A DNA stretch of 64,000 nucleotides. It comes from Candidatus Anaerobutyricum avicola (GTDB lineage: Bacteria; Bacillota; Clostridia; Lachnospirales; Lachnospiraceae). Below, in pieces: positions 1-11,733 of the stretch. Every line of letters starts with the position of its first letter. Position 1 is the first letter of the stretch. Under the pieces are notes generated by a model. The model was not told the origin of the DNA. It ran no database searches and saw nothing but the letters and a program-made list of their open reading frames with translations. The translations under genes and the position numbers were made by a program. The stretch spans positions 1-64,000 of the forward strand of contig DXGQ01000054.1 in the NCBI GenBank assembly GCA_019113845.1. The letters are read 5' to 3'.

Positions 1-2
1 AT

Positions 3-143
3 GCGCTCGAGATGAAACGAACATTTTGCCATAATCTTAGTGATGAAGTCAGACAGAGATTTGCGGCATACTATCCAGGTAGAAAAACACAGCGGGAAAG
101 GTCGGCGACGACTGGGAGCGCAGGCGTCATGGGAAGGTTATGA
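3..143 (+). CDS. Probable 3' end of a CDS that begins before the window (…[46 protein letters not shown])
   Basis: Open frame from the window edge to TGA at 141-143 with protein-like composition; no family recognised. Confidence 0.3.
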   Translation, partial: ALEMKRTFCHNLSDEVRQRFAAYYPGRKTQRERSATTGSAGVMGRL

Positions 144-334
144 TGCTATTCCCACAATCAGCCTGCCGAGGTGGAGGAGAAGAGCTTCCCGCCTGCGTTT
201 TTCTATGGCATATACAGCGTTGCAAATCTCGTCTGTTTCCACATCCTCAGATTCTATTAAGATCGCAGTTTCATCTCGACAACCCCATCGACAAATCCCA
301 ATTGAACAATAAAAGCGTCAGGAAAGGAGAAGGA

Positions 335-688
335 ATGGATAATCAAAAAGTATTTGCAATGAGTTTCAGTAAAATATATCTGCTCTATATTCAAAAGGCA
401 GAGCGGAAAAATCAGACAAAAGAAGAAGTGGACGAGATTATATGCTGGCTTACCGGCTATGATCCGGAGAGTCTGCAGGCGCAGATTGACGGAAATGTCA
501 GCCTGCAGACATTTTTTGAGGAAGCGCCGCAGATGAATCCCAATGCGGCGTTGATCAAAGGTGTTGTCTGCGGCGTTCGTGTGGAGGAGATCGAAGATCC
601 GCTTATGCAGAAGATACGCTGGCTGGACAAGCTCATTGATGAGCTGGCAAAGGGAAAGAAGATGGAGAAAATACTGCGTTCCGTTTAA
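335..688 (+). CDS. DUF2200-type small protein
   Basis: 117-aa ORF starting [57 protein letters not shown] upstream; resembles DUF2200 proteins. Confidence 0.75.
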   Translation: MDNQKVFAMSFSKIYLLYIQKAERKNQTKEEVDEIICWLTGYDPESLQAQIDGNVSLQTFFEEAPQMNPNAALIKGVVCGVRVEEIEDPLMQKIRWLDKLIDELAKGKKMEKILRSV

Positions 689-754
689 CTCCCGGTAAAT
701 TTTTCTTCCTGCAAATTAATGAGAATTCAATTGTCTGTGTCGCTGCCGCTTTAT

Positions 755-1300
755 CTAACCCTTTTCCTCCTCCTCTGCCTGTGCCAGAAAGTCGGCGTTT
801 TTCTCTTTGAGCCGCGGGATGAACAGTCGGGCAAAACGTCCTTTTCCCCGGGTTTTCACATAGAAATAGCCGATGGTGGAAAATAGAATGGCGCCAACGA
901 AGTTGACCAGCAGGTCGTTCATGGTATCAATGAGCCCGATATCCAGATAGCCGCCGAGTCCAAGGCTTTTTCCGTTGACTGCCACGGCCTGAATGTGATC
1001 CACGGGGACGGGGATGTTACTTTTGGTCGGGTCCAGCAGCACGGACTGGAAGGAGTGGATGACGGTATCCTTCTGCATGTCCAGGGAGAAGAAGTTGTCC
1101 ATGGCGAATTCAAAAAACTCCCATACAACGCCGATGGTCATGGAAAAGCAGAAGGCGACAATAGCGAGAAATACCGGAGAGAGTTGAATGGAGAACCGTT
1201 CGCTTCGGTTTAAAATATCCACCAGAGCAAAGCCGATGGCCGCCATCAGAAAGCCGTTCAGGATGTAAAGTACAGTGTCCCAGAACGGGAAGATCAGAAT
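755..1300 (-). CDS. Integral membrane protein (DUF2238-like), apparently using a non-canonical start
   Basis: Frame open from TAA stop to MAAIGFALVDILNRSERFSI…; in-frame residues IILIFPFWDTVLYILNGF precede the first ATG (1246). SD AAGGAG sits just before ATT(1300)/CTG(1297). Confidence 0.6.
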   Translation of the reverse strand: MLIFPFWDTVLYILNGFLMAAIGFALVDILNRSERFSIQLSPVFLAIVAFCFSMTIGVVWEFFEFAMDNFFSLDMQKDTVIHSFQSVLLDPTKSNIPVPVDHIQAVAVNGKSLGLGGYLDIGLIDTMNDLLVNFVGAILFSTIGYFYVKTRGKGRFARLFIPRLKEKNADFLAQAEEEEKG

Positions 1301-1339
1301 GATATCTCCTTGCTTTCTGTTCTGTCGTAGTTACCGCTT

Positions 1340-1368
1340 ATTATAACGGCAGGATATGCAGAAGGCAA
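1340..1368 (-). promoter_or_regulatory. Sigma-A type promoter for the 755..1300 gene
   Basis: TTGCCT (1368-1363), 17-bp spacer, TATAAT (1345-1340) on the minus strand. Confidence 0.65.
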
Positions 1369-1425
1369 GGAAATGTAATGAAAAAAATAGAAAACAGTCA
1401 TAAAAGGAGAATTAGCGCTGCGCGG

Positions 1426-1896
1426 CTATTCGCTCTGTGAGACATCTGTTTCTTCTTCCTCCTGCGGGAGATGAATCCCTCTCGGCGGGACCGCCGTGGA
1501 GAACACGATCTGCGTCTGGGTGTTGCCGTATTTTTGCAGATGCCCGATAAAGGTGTCCAGTTCCATAGTGCTTGGAAAGGCGACCTTTAACATGATGGAG
1601 TAAAGGCCGGTGACGCAGTTACATTCCAGAACGTTCGGACAGTCCGTAACATAAGGATAAAACTCATCCTTTTGTTTTGGGTCCAGCGTCAGGTTAATGA
1701 AAGCGGTGATGTGGTAGCCTAAGGCCACCGGGTCCACCGTTGCATGATATCCGGTGATGACGCCGCTTTTTTCCAGCCGTTCAATGCGGGTGGAGACGGC
1801 GGGAGAGGATAAGAAGACCTTCTGTGCCAGGTACTTTAAAGGGTATCTGGCATTTTCCTGTAATAGTGAAATAATTTTTTTATCAATTTTATCCAT
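1426..1896 (-). CDS. Lrp/AsnC family transcriptional regulator
   Basis: MDKIDKKIISLLQENARYPLKYLAQKVFLSSPAVSTRIERLEKSGVITGYHA is a typical AsnC HTH; Met at 1896 preceded by GGAGGTTG. Confidence 0.9.
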   Translation of the reverse strand: MDKIDKKIISLLQENARYPLKYLAQKVFLSSPAVSTRIERLEKSGVITGYHATVDPVALGYHITAFINLTLDPKQKDEFYPYVTDCPNVLECNCVTGLYSIMLKVAFPSTMELDTFIGHLQKYGNTQTQIVFSTAVPPRGIHLPQEEEETDVSQSE

Positions 1897-2000
1897 AAAA
1901 ATCAACCTCCGGTAGAGAAACAGCAATAATGCATCCTGAGCAGTAAATTATGTATGATATATCTATGCAGTCTATCTCCTGGTAAACTACAAAAACAAGA

Positions 2001-2033
2001 AAAGGAGTATCCCTCAAACAGGGACACTCCTTT
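2001..2033. terminator. Bidirectional intrinsic terminator (gdhA 3' end)
   Basis: AAAGGAGTATCCCT…AGGGACACTCCTTT inverted repeat just downstream of gdhA. Confidence 0.75.
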
Positions 2034-2113
2034 GCGTCGTTGCTATTATATAGTACCTGCCGATATTTGGCAAGTATTTTTACAGATACAATTCCTCAGA
2101 ATTCAGGCAGATC

Positions 2114-3460
<1,347 letters not shown>

Positions 3461-3622
3461 TTAAAATGCATAAATGCTTATTCTGTTTTCTTCAACGCCA
3501 CTTATTATACTATATTGTTTTCTCATAATCAATAAAAAGAATGGGAAAAACTACAATTTTCCTTAAAAAAATTTCATATCAGGGCAGAAAAATTGGGGTT
3601 TTTAAGGAGAAAGGCAAAAAAA

Positions 3623-3697
3623 ATGATGGTTTATAAATTACTTCCTTCAAAAAAGAAGCGGAAAATGAGAGAAATTCTGAAGAAAATAATGAAATAA
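3623..3697 (+). CDS. Putative 24-aa strongly basic peptide MMVYKLLPSKKKRKMREILKKIMK
   Basis: Short ORF with AAGGAG 13 nt upstream, in the AT-rich gdhA/ABC intergenic region. Confidence 0.25.
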   Translation: MMVYKLLPSKKKRKMREILKKIMK

Positions 3698-4021
3698 CAA
3701 TAAAGTTGCGGAAAAAATAGTGTATAAAAATTAAAAAAATAAAGTTTTTCTGCATATAAATGAACTTTTGATAATAAAGATGGGGATTGGAAGAGGAAAT
3801 GGACGGCCGTACAGGTTTGTTTTCGATAAGAATACGAAAGAAATAGATTTGACAGTTTTATGAAAGTAAATCGTGAAAAAAATGTGAAATCAGCAGATTG
3901 TTCACAAAATTATCTCAAATGACTCATAGTATGTACGAAGTAAAATCACCGCAGGCCGACGGGGCTTCCTGTCAGAGGGAGATATCGAAGAGGCGCTGCG
4001 GAAAAATAATGGAGGCTGATT

Positions 4022-4975
4022 ATGATTGAAGTGACGAATCTCGTAAAAGATTATGGAAATCATCATGCTGTAAAGGGAATCAGCTTTACAGTCGGAGAGG
4101 GACAGATCGTCGGACTTCTCGGTCCAAACGGCGCGGGGAAGTCCACGACCATGAACATCATGACCGGATATATTTCTTCCACATCCGGCACGGTAAAGAT
4201 CGGGGGATACGATATTCTGGAGCAGCCCTTACAGGCAAAGAAACGTATCGGTTATCTGCCGGAGATCCCTCCGCTTTATGAGGAGATGACGGTGGAGGAG
4301 TATCTGGACTTTGTCTGCAGTCTGAAGGGAATCCGGAAGAAGAAAGACAGGAAGGAAAACATTGATGAGGTATCGGAAGCGGTAAAGATCTCTGATGTGA
4401 AGGGGCGTCTCATACGAAATCTGTCCAAAGGATATAAACAGAGAGTGGGGCTTGCCCAGGCGCTGATCGGTAATCCGCCGCTGCTCATTCTCGATGAGCC
4501 GACAGTGGGACTTGACCCGAATCAGATCATAGAGATCCGCGCGCTCATTAAGAAACTGGGAGAAAAACATACGATCATTTTAAGTTCTCACATCCTGTCG
4601 GAAGTCAATGCCATCTGTGATTATGTGCTGATCATCGACCAGGGAAAACTGGTGGCGGAGGATACGCCGGAACATCTGTCAGAGCATTTTGCGGATAAGA
4701 ACCGGATCTTGCTTTCTGTCAAGGGAGAGCGGGAGCAGATCGAGGAAGCGCTGGAGGCGTCCGAATACATTGCGTCCTATGAAGTGACGGGAGAGTACGA
4801 CGGCGTCCTCGATGTGACTGCGGAGACAGAAGGTACGGAAGATATCCGTGACGCTCTGTTTTTTGAGTTCGCAGATAAAAAACTGCCGATCGTCAAGATG
4901 GAGATGGAGACACTCAGTCTTGAGGAAGTCTTCCTGAAATTAACCGGCAGGGAAGGAGAGGAAGAAGAATCATGA
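4022..4975 (+). CDS. ABC transporter ATP-binding protein (GldA-like)
   Basis: Walker A GPNGAGKST, signature LSKGYKQRVGLAQALIG, Walker B LLILDEP; SD GGAGG. Confidence 0.93.
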   Translation: MIEVTNLVKDYGNHHAVKGISFTVGEGQIVGLLGPNGAGKSTTMNIMTGYISSTSGTVKIGGYDILEQPLQAKKRIGYLPEIPPLYEEMTVEEYLDFVCSLKGIRKKKDRKENIDEVSEAVKISDVKGRLIRNLSKGYKQRVGLAQALIGNPPLLILDEPTVGLDPNQIIEIRALIKKLGEKHTIILSSHILSEVNAICDYVLIIDQGKLVAEDTPEHLSEHFADKNRILLSVKGEREQIEEALEASEYIASYEVTGEYDGVLDVTAETEGTEDIRDALFFEFADKKLPIVKMEMETLSLEEVFLKLTGREGEEEES

Positions 4976-5838
4976 GAGCAATCTATAAAAAAGAAATGAG
5001 ATCATATTTTCACTCATTATCCGCCTATTTATTTCTGGCGTTGTTTCTCGCCATTTCCGGCGTGTATTTTTCTGTGATATGCATGTCCTATGGATACACG
5101 GATTACGCGGCGAATATTTACCCGAATATCACGATCATTTTTATTATCATCGTGCCGATCCTAACCATGCGGCTCATGGCGGAGGAGCGCAGGCAGAAGA
5201 CGGACCAGCTTCTTCTCACCGTCCCGGTGCGGGTGACGGGCATCATTCTCGGAAAATATTTCGCGGTGCTCACCCTGCTGCTCGCGGCAGTCATCATTAC
5301 ATTTTTGCAGGCGGCGGTGTTGAGCCTGTACGGGGATGTGAGCTGGATCACCGTGCTCACCGGCGGTCTTGGCTATTTTCTCGTGGGAGCGAGTCTCCTC
5401 GCCATCGGACTGTTCATTTCGTCCATCACGGAAAGTCAGATGATCGCGGCCGGTATTTCTTTCGGCGTGGTTCTGCTCTGCATGCTTCTGCCGAATCTTT
5501 CTGACATCGTGCCGGGAAGAGCAAGATACACTTACATTGTCTGCGGCGCAGTCGTTTTACTGCTGGCCTGGTTTTTCCTGGAACAGACGAAGAGCATCCG
5601 GGTGGGAGCGCTCGTGGCAGTGATCGGGGCGGCTGTCCTGGGAGTTTGCGCCTGGCAGAAACCGGAGATTTTTGATAACGGACTTTCAAAGATCATCGAC
5701 TGGTTTTCCATCATGGCCCGGTTCAATGATTTCTGTTCCGGCATTCTGAACGCTTCTTCTGTTGTGTATTATCTGTCGTTTATCGCGGTATTTCTTTTCC
5801 TGTCTGTTCAGACAATGGAAAAACGCAGATGGAATTAG
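4972..5838 (+). CDS. ABC-2 type permease (GldF-like)
   Basis: Six-TM hydrophobic ORF; ATGA overlap with the upstream ATPase. Confidence 0.85.
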   Translation: MRAIYKKEMRSYFHSLSAYLFLALFLAISGVYFSVICMSYGYTDYAANIYPNITIIFIIIVPILTMRLMAEERRQKTDQLLLTVPVRVTGIILGKYFAVLTLLLAAVIITFLQAAVLSLYGDVSWITVLTGGLGYFLVGASLLAIGLFISSITESQMIAAGISFGVVLLCMLLPNLSDIVPGRARYTYIVCGAVVLLLAWFFLEQTKSIRVGALVAVIGAAVLGVCAWQKPEIFDNGLSKIIDWFSIMARFNDFCSGILNASSVVYYLSFIAVFLFLSVQTMEKRRWN

Positions 5839-5855
5839 GAGGTGGCAGACAGGAT

Positions 5856-7427
5856 ATGAATAAGAAATTTTGGAAAAAAGATCTGAAGAAAAAGAATACG
5901 GAAACAGAAAGAATGCCTGCAGAAGAAAAGGCAGAGAGCAGAGATAAAAAGAAAATGAGCGGAAAGCAGATGTTTAAAAACCGGCATTTTAAGAAAGGGT
6001 TGTTTTCCGCGGTGGCCGTTGCCCTTGTGCTGATCCTTGCCGTGGGCGCCAACGCGCTGATCACCTGGAAGGATTTCAGCGTCGATGTGACGGCCAATCA
6101 GCTGTACTCTCTGTCTGATCAGACAAAAAGTATCGTAAAGGCGCTCGATAAGGATGTCACTTTCTATGTCATCAATGCGGAGTCTGATGTCAATGGCGCC
6201 TATGAACAGATTTTTAATGAATATAAGAAGTTATCTTCGAAGATCCACATTGAATATAAAGACCCGGAGCTGTATCCGAACTTTACGAAAGATTATGTGG
6301 ATGATTCGGAGGAAGTCAGCAATGACAGCGTCATCGTGGTCTGCGGTGACAAGAACCGGTATGTTTCCTCGAATGACTTTATCAGCTACAGCTATGACAG
6401 CAGTTATTCCTATTCCGCAGATGAACTGCAGGTGGAAAAGCTGCTCACCGAAGCCATTAATTATGTAACTTCTGCGGAGACGCCGGTCGTATATACGTTG
6501 AGCGGCCACTCGGAGAAAGATCTCTCCACGGACATTGTCAGCAGCTTTGAGGGGGACAATTACGCGGTCGAGTCCTTAAATCTGCTTTCTGCCGGCGCTG
6601 TGCCGGCAGACTGTGAGATCCTTCTGATCAACGGTGCGCAGACCGATATCACAGAGGAGGAAAAGGCGCAGATTGAAACGTATATGCAAAACGGCGGCAA
6701 GCTGTATGTGTTCCTGGACGCCAGCGTGGATGACCTGCCGCAGCTTTATGCACTGCTTGAAGAATACAATATCGGCGTGGAGCCGAGAGTTGTAGTGGAA
6801 ACGGACAGCAACATGTATACCCAGTATCCGATCTATCTGCTTCCGGAGATCGAGTACTCCGAGGTGACCGATGCCCAGTATGACAGCAATGTTTATATTC
6901 TGGCTCCGAGCGCTAAAGGTCTTAAAGACGTCACGCCGCAGGAGGAAGAAGAGACAGCGGATGGCGCGGAAGAAAGAACCGACGCCGCAGACAGCAGTGA
7001 CGAAGAAGAGGAAACGTACACAGTGACCTCCCTCCTTGCCACCAGCGACGAAGCCTACTCGAAGGTGGACACCGAAAGTTCCACCATCGAGAAAGAAGAT
7101 GGCGATATCGACGGGCCGTTCTCCATCGCCATGGCGGCTTCCGATGATACGGGAGGCCGGGTGATCGTGACCGGATGCAGCAATATGCTGGAGACCTCCA
7201 TTGACTATGCGGTCGGCGGCGCCAACACGGATTTTGTCTTAAACGGAATCAACTATTTAAGTCAGCAGGAAAGTAAAATTTCCATCCGTGCCAAAGATCT
7301 GTCTGTAGATACTGCCATCGTTCCGGCATTCAGCCAGAAAGTGACGCTGGTCGGCTGCGTGTTCGTACTGCCTGTCCTGCTCCTTGCTGCCGGTATTGTT
7401 ATGGCAATACACAGACGGAGACTGTAA
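5856..7427 (+). CDS. Gld-family ABC auxiliary/substrate-binding membrane protein (GldG-like)
   Basis: N-terminal TM then DVTANQLYSLSDQTKSIVKALDKDVTFYV…, typical of GldG-type proteins; C-terminal TM. Start taken at MNKKFWKK. Confidence 0.82.
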   Translation: MNKKFWKKDLKKKNTETERMPAEEKAESRDKKKMSGKQMFKNRHFKKGLFSAVAVALVLILAVGANALITWKDFSVDVTANQLYSLSDQTKSIVKALDKDVTFYVINAESDVNGAYEQIFNEYKKLSSKIHIEYKDPELYPNFTKDYVDDSEEVSNDSVIVVCGDKNRYVSSNDFISYSYDSSYSYSADELQVEKLLTEAINYVTSAETPVVYTLSGHSEKDLSTDIVSSFEGDNYAVESLNLLSAGAVPADCEILLINGAQTDITEEEKAQIETYMQNGGKLYVFLDASVDDLPQLYALLEEYNIGVEPRVVVETDSNMYTQYPIYLLPEIEYSEVTDAQYDSNVYILAPSAKGLKDVTPQEEEETADGAEERTDAADSSDEEEETYTVTSLLATSDEAYSKVDTESSTIEKEDGDIDGPFSIAMAASDDTGGRVIVTGCSNMLETSIDYAVGGANTDFVLNGINYLSQQESKISIRAKDLSVDTAIVPAFSQKVTLVGCVFVLPVLLLAAGIVMAIHRRRL

Positions 7428-7477
7428 GGGGAGAAATATGAGACTGCGGCCTCTGTTTTCTTGTGGTTTCCGGTCGT

Positions 7478-8296
7478 TTAACTGATCGGAATAAAGACCG
7501 GCTGCTGCGACCGGTAAAGGGCGTAATATTGAAATCCTGCCTCTGTCAGGATATCCGGCAGTCGGTCAAAGGCGTAGGCGATGTCTTCCGGCCGGTGAGC
7601 ATCGCTTCCGATGGTGATGAGTTCTCCGCCGAGAGCGCGGTAGCGCTTTAAGATCTCCATGTGAGGATTCGGCCACGGAAGCCCTTTTTTCAATCCGGCG
7701 GTGTTGACCTCCAGCGCCTTGCCGTTGTCAATCAAATACCGCAGGATCGGATCCAGGACGTCCGCATACTGCTCATAGTGAAATTCCGGGCGCGGCTGCG
7801 GGATGTAGCGGCAGATATAGTCCAGATGACCGGCGGTCTGAAAGTACGGATAAACAGTGATGTTCTCCAGGATACTCTCGAAGTAGCGGCGAATTCCCTC
7901 TTCCGGTGTGTGCGTTTCAAAAAATACTTTTTCATAAGGGTCCACGCCGTCCACCAGATGGCAGGAGTTGATGATAAAATCGTAGCGTCCGCCGATCTTG
8001 CTGTAAAAGTTGATGAGCGCCGGGCCGGACTGTTTCTGCACGCCCAGCTCGATACCGTGGAGCAGTTCGATCTGCGATGCATATTTTTCTTTCATTTTGA
8101 GAAACATGCTGTAGTAGGCGTCAAAATCCAGCTGAAAATCCAGTCCGTCCTCCGTCACAGGGAAGTCGTGATCGTAGTGCTCCGTGAAACAGAGGGTGCG
8201 AAGACCTCTGTTGATTCCGCCCAGAACCATCTCTTCCATGGAAGCCTCGGAATCTGAGGAGAAAAAACTGTGCAAATGTGTGTCACTTATCAGCAT
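7478..8296 (-). CDS. PHP-family histidinol-phosphatase
   Basis: MLISDTHLHSFFSSDSEASMEEMV…, GSDAHRPEDIA motifs of PHP phosphatases. Confidence 0.88.
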   Translation of the reverse strand: MLISDTHLHSFFSSDSEASMEEMVLGGINRGLRTLCFTEHYDHDFPVTEDGLDFQLDFDAYYSMFLKMKEKYASQIELLHGIELGVQKQSGPALINFYSKIGGRYDFIINSCHLVDGVDPYEKVFFETHTPEEGIRRYFESILENITVYPYFQTAGHLDYICRYIPQPRPEFHYEQYADVLDPILRYLIDNGKALEVNTAGLKKGLPWPNPHMEILKRYRALGGELITIGSDAHRPEDIAYAFDRLPDILTEAGFQYYALYRSQQPVFIPIS

Positions 8297-8450
8297 TAAG
8301 ATACTCCTTTCGTGTATGTTATTTATGAATAAAATCAGATTTATCGGTTACTCTATAATAATAGCATAAAATAAGGGAGAATATTTTTCTTTTTTTTATG
8401 CAAATTTTTACTTGAAAAAAAGCCATAAATTAGGTAAAATAGTTAAAGGT

Positions 8451-8479
8451 TTGACATATAAATGCAAATCTTTTATAGG
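8451..8479 (+). promoter_or_regulatory. Promoter of gap
   Basis: TTGACA, 17-bp spacer, TATAGG. Confidence 0.6.
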
Positions 8480-8542
8480 ATGTGGACAAGAAGTCCTGTT
8501 CCTGAATCTTTAACAATTTCTAAAAACTTAGGAGGAATTATC

Positions 8543-9559
8543 ATGGCAGTAAAAGTAGCAATCAATGGTTTCGGTCGTATCGGTCGTCTTGCTTTCAGAC
8601 AGATGTTTGGAGCAGAAGGTTACGAAGTAGTAGCTATCAATGACTTAACAAGTCCTGAAATGTTAGCTCATCTGTTAAAATACGATTCTTCACAGGGAAG
8701 ATACGCATTATGCGACAAAGTTTCCTACGGTGAAGACTCCATCACAGTTGACGGAAAAGAGATCAAGATCTACAAATACCCGGATGCAAACGATTGCCCA
8801 TGGGGAGAAATCGGTGTTGACGTAGTTCTGGAGTGCTCCGGATTCTACACAAGCAAAGCAAAAGCTCAGGCTCATATCAATGCCGGCGCTAAAAAGGTTG
8901 TTATCTCCGCTCCAGCTGGAAATGACCTGCCTACAATCGTTTACAACACAAACCACGAGACACTGAAAGCTGATGATACTATCATCTCCGCAGCTTCCTG
9001 TACAACAAACTGTCTTGCACCTATGGCAGACGCATTAAACAAATACGCTCCTATCCAGAGTGGTATCATGGTAACAATCCATGCTTACACAGGCGACCAG
9101 ATGACACTGGATGGCCCACAGAGAAAAGGTGACAAGAGACGTTCCCGTGCAGCTGCAGTGAACATCGTTCCTAACAGCACAGGTGCTGCAAAAGCAATCG
9201 GTCTGGTTATTCCGGAATTAAATGGTAAATTAATCGGTTCCGCTCAGCGTGTTCCTACTCCTACAGGATCCACAACAATCCTTACAGCAGTAGTAAAAGG
9301 AAAAGATATCACAGTTGACGGCATCAACGCAGCTATGAAAGCAGCAGCTAACGAGTCCTTCGGTTACAACGAAGACGAGATCGTTTCCTCTGATATCGTT
9401 GGAATGACATACGGTTCCTTATTCGATGCTACTCAGACAATGGTTTGCCAGATCGCTGACGACTTATACGAAGTACAGGTTGTTTCATGGTACGACAACG
9501 AGAACAGCTACACATCTCAGATGGTTCGTACAATCAAATACTTCGCTGAGTTAGCTTAA
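8543..9559 (+). CDS. gap: Glyceraldehyde-3-phosphate dehydrogenase
   Basis: [20 protein letters not shown]…, active site [20 protein letters not shown]. Start at MAVKV, not at the ORF-track Met. Confidence 0.98.
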   Translation: MAVKVAINGFGRIGRLAFRQMFGAEGYEVVAINDLTSPEMLAHLLKYDSSQGRYALCDKVSYGEDSITVDGKEIKIYKYPDANDCPWGEIGVDVVLECSGFYTSKAKAQAHINAGAKKVVISAPAGNDLPTIVYNTNHETLKADDTIISAASCTTNCLAPMADALNKYAPIQSGIMVTIHAYTGDQMTLDGPQRKGDKRRSRAAAVNIVPNSTGAAKAIGLVIPELNGKLIGSAQRVPTPTGSTTILTAVVKGKDITVDGINAAMKAAANESFGYNEDEIVSSDIVGMTYGSLFDATQTMVCQIADDLYEVQVVSWYDNENSYTSQMVRTIKYFAELA

Positions 9560-9656
9560 TCAAAGACGATCAAAATATAAGAATATATAAGATCCAGACA
9601 TGGGTCCGGTCTGTTGGACCGGACCCTGTTTGTGTTATAGAGAGGAGATTACACCC

Positions 9657-10847
9657 ATGCTGAATAAAAAATCAGTAGATGATATCAATGTTAAAGGTTT
9701 AAGAGTTCTGGTTCGCTGTGACTTCAACGTACCTCTGCAGGATGGAAAGATCACAGACGAGAACCGTCTTGTCGCTGCACTGCCAACGATCAAGAAGCTG
9801 ATCGCAGACGGCGGAAAAGTGATCCTCTGCTCCCACCTGGGCAAACCGAAGGGAGAGCCGAAACCGGAATTATCCCTGGCTCCTGTAGCAGTACGTTTAT
9901 CTGAATTACTCGGACAGGAAGTAAAATTTGCTGCTGACCCTGAGGTAGTGGGACCAAACGCAAAGGCAGCCGTTGCGGCAATGAAGGACGGAGACGTTGT
10001 ATTATTAGAGAACACCCGTTACCGTGCAGAAGAGACAAAGAACGAGGACAACTTCTCCAAAGAACTGGCTTCTCTCTGTGATGTTTTCGTAAACGACGCT
10101 TTCGGTACCGCTCACAGAGCACACTGCTCCAACGTTGGCGTGACAAAATATGTTGACACAGCCGTTGTCGGATACTTAATGCAGAAAGAAATCGATTTCC
10201 TCGGAAATGCAGTCAACAATCCGGAAAGACCGTTCGTTGCTATCCTTGGCGGTGCGAAAGTTTCCTCCAAGATCTCCGTGATCAACAACCTGCTTGACAA
10301 GGTTGACACTCTGATCATCGGCGGCGGAATGGCTTATACATTTGCAAAAGCACAGGGCAATGAAGTTGGTAAATCCCTTCTGGAAGAAGACTATCTGGAT
10401 TACGCCAACGAGATGGTTGCAAAGGCAAATGAAAAAGGTGTGAACTTATTACTGCCGGTTGACACCGTTGTCGCAAAAGAGTTCAGCAATGATGCTCCTA
10501 GCCGTGTAGTTGAGGGCAGCATGGAGCCGGATGAGATGGGTATGGATATCGGACCGAAGACAAGAGAGATCTTCGCAGACGCTGTTAAGTCCGCAAAGAC
10601 CGTTGTATGGAACGGACCGATGGGCGTATTCGAGATGCCGAACTTCGCAAAAGGAACGATCGCTGTTGCAGAAGCACTGGCTGATATCGATGCAACGACC
10701 ATCATCGGCGGCGGAGATTCCGCAGCGGCCGTTAACCAGCTTGGTTTCGGTGACAAGATGACTCACATCTCCACAGGCGGCGGCGCTTCTCTGGAATTCC
10801 TGGAGGGCAAAGAGCTTCCTGGCGTTGCAGCAGCAAACGATAAATAA
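9657..10847 (+). CDS. pgk: Phosphoglycerate kinase
   Basis: [27 protein letters not shown]…, [13 protein letters not shown]. Confidence 0.98.
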   Translation: MLNKKSVDDINVKGLRVLVRCDFNVPLQDGKITDENRLVAALPTIKKLIADGGKVILCSHLGKPKGEPKPELSLAPVAVRLSELLGQEVKFAADPEVVGPNAKAAVAAMKDGDVVLLENTRYRAEETKNEDNFSKELASLCDVFVNDAFGTAHRAHCSNVGVTKYVDTAVVGYLMQKEIDFLGNAVNNPERPFVAILGGAKVSSKISVINNLLDKVDTLIIGGGMAYTFAKAQGNEVGKSLLEEDYLDYANEMVAKANEKGVNLLLPVDTVVAKEFSNDAPSRVVEGSMEPDEMGMDIGPKTREIFADAVKSAKTVVWNGPMGVFEMPNFAKGTIAVAEALADIDATTIIGGGDSAAAVNQLGFGDKMTHISTGGGASLEFLEGKELPGVAAANDK

Positions 10848-10865
10848 GAAAAGAGGAAATGTATT

Positions 10866-11615
10866 ATGCGTAAAAAGATTATTGCCGGTAACTGGAAAAT
10901 GAACAAGACTCCTAGCGAGGCTGTTGAACTTGTCAATATGTTAAAACCGCTCTGCGCGAACGATGACGTGGACGTTGTATTCTGCGTACCTGCCATTGAT
11001 ATCATTCCTGCTGTGGAAGCTGCCAAAGATTCCAATATTGCAATCGGCGCGGAAAACATGTATTATGAAGAGAGCGGTGCATACACAGGTGAGATTTCCC
11101 CGGCTATGCTGGTGGACGCCGGAGTAAAATATGTTGTTCTCGGACATTCTGAGAGAAGAGAGTACTTCGGAGAGACCAATCAGGATGTCAACAAAAAGAT
11201 GCTCAAAGCATTTGAACATGGCATCACTCCGATCATGTGCTGTGGTGAGACACTGGAGCAGAGAGAGCAGGGCGTGACCATGGAATTTGTACGTCAGCAG
11301 GTGAAGGAAGGCTTCAATGGCGTGACAGCAGAACAGGCTAAGACAGCTGTGATCGCTTACGAGCCGATCTGGGCTATCGGCACAGGCAAGACTGCTACAA
11401 CAGAGCAGGCACAGGAAGTTTGTGCGGAAGTTCGTAAATGCATCGCTGAGATTTACGATGACGCTACAGCAGCAGCAATCCGTATCCAGTATGGCGGAAG
11501 CGTAAACGCTAAGACAGCACCGGAATTATTTGCACAGGCAGATATCGACGGCGGTCTGGTAGGCGGCGCTTCTCTGAAAGCCGACTTCGGACAGATTGTA
11601 AATTACAACAAATAA
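10866..11615 (+). CDS. tpiA: Triosephosphate isomerase
   Basis: [19 protein letters not shown]…, [14 protein letters not shown]. Confidence 0.98.
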   Translation: MRKKIIAGNWKMNKTPSEAVELVNMLKPLCANDDVDVVFCVPAIDIIPAVEAAKDSNIAIGAENMYYEESGAYTGEISPAMLVDAGVKYVVLGHSERREYFGETNQDVNKKMLKAFEHGITPIMCCGETLEQREQGVTMEFVRQQVKEGFNGVTAEQAKTAVIAYEPIWAIGTGKTATTEQAQEVCAEVRKCIAEIYDDATAAAIRIQYGGSVNAKTAPELFAQADIDGGLVGGASLKADFGQIVNYNK

Positions 11616-11733
11616 GAATCAATGTGGGGGCTGTTGCATGAATATCTGATTTTTCGGGTATTGGCGGCAGCCCCGCTTTGCGCAGTCGGACCGACAGCGC
11701 AGAAGAATTCAGATTTTTACAGGAGATTTTATT

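Noticed and set aside
1-330. Cobalamin-riboswitch-like bits (GGGAAAGGTCGG, AGTCAGACAG) at the window start
   Set aside because: B12 box and conserved core do not occur in the right order, and the frame 3-143 reads as a plausible coding end.
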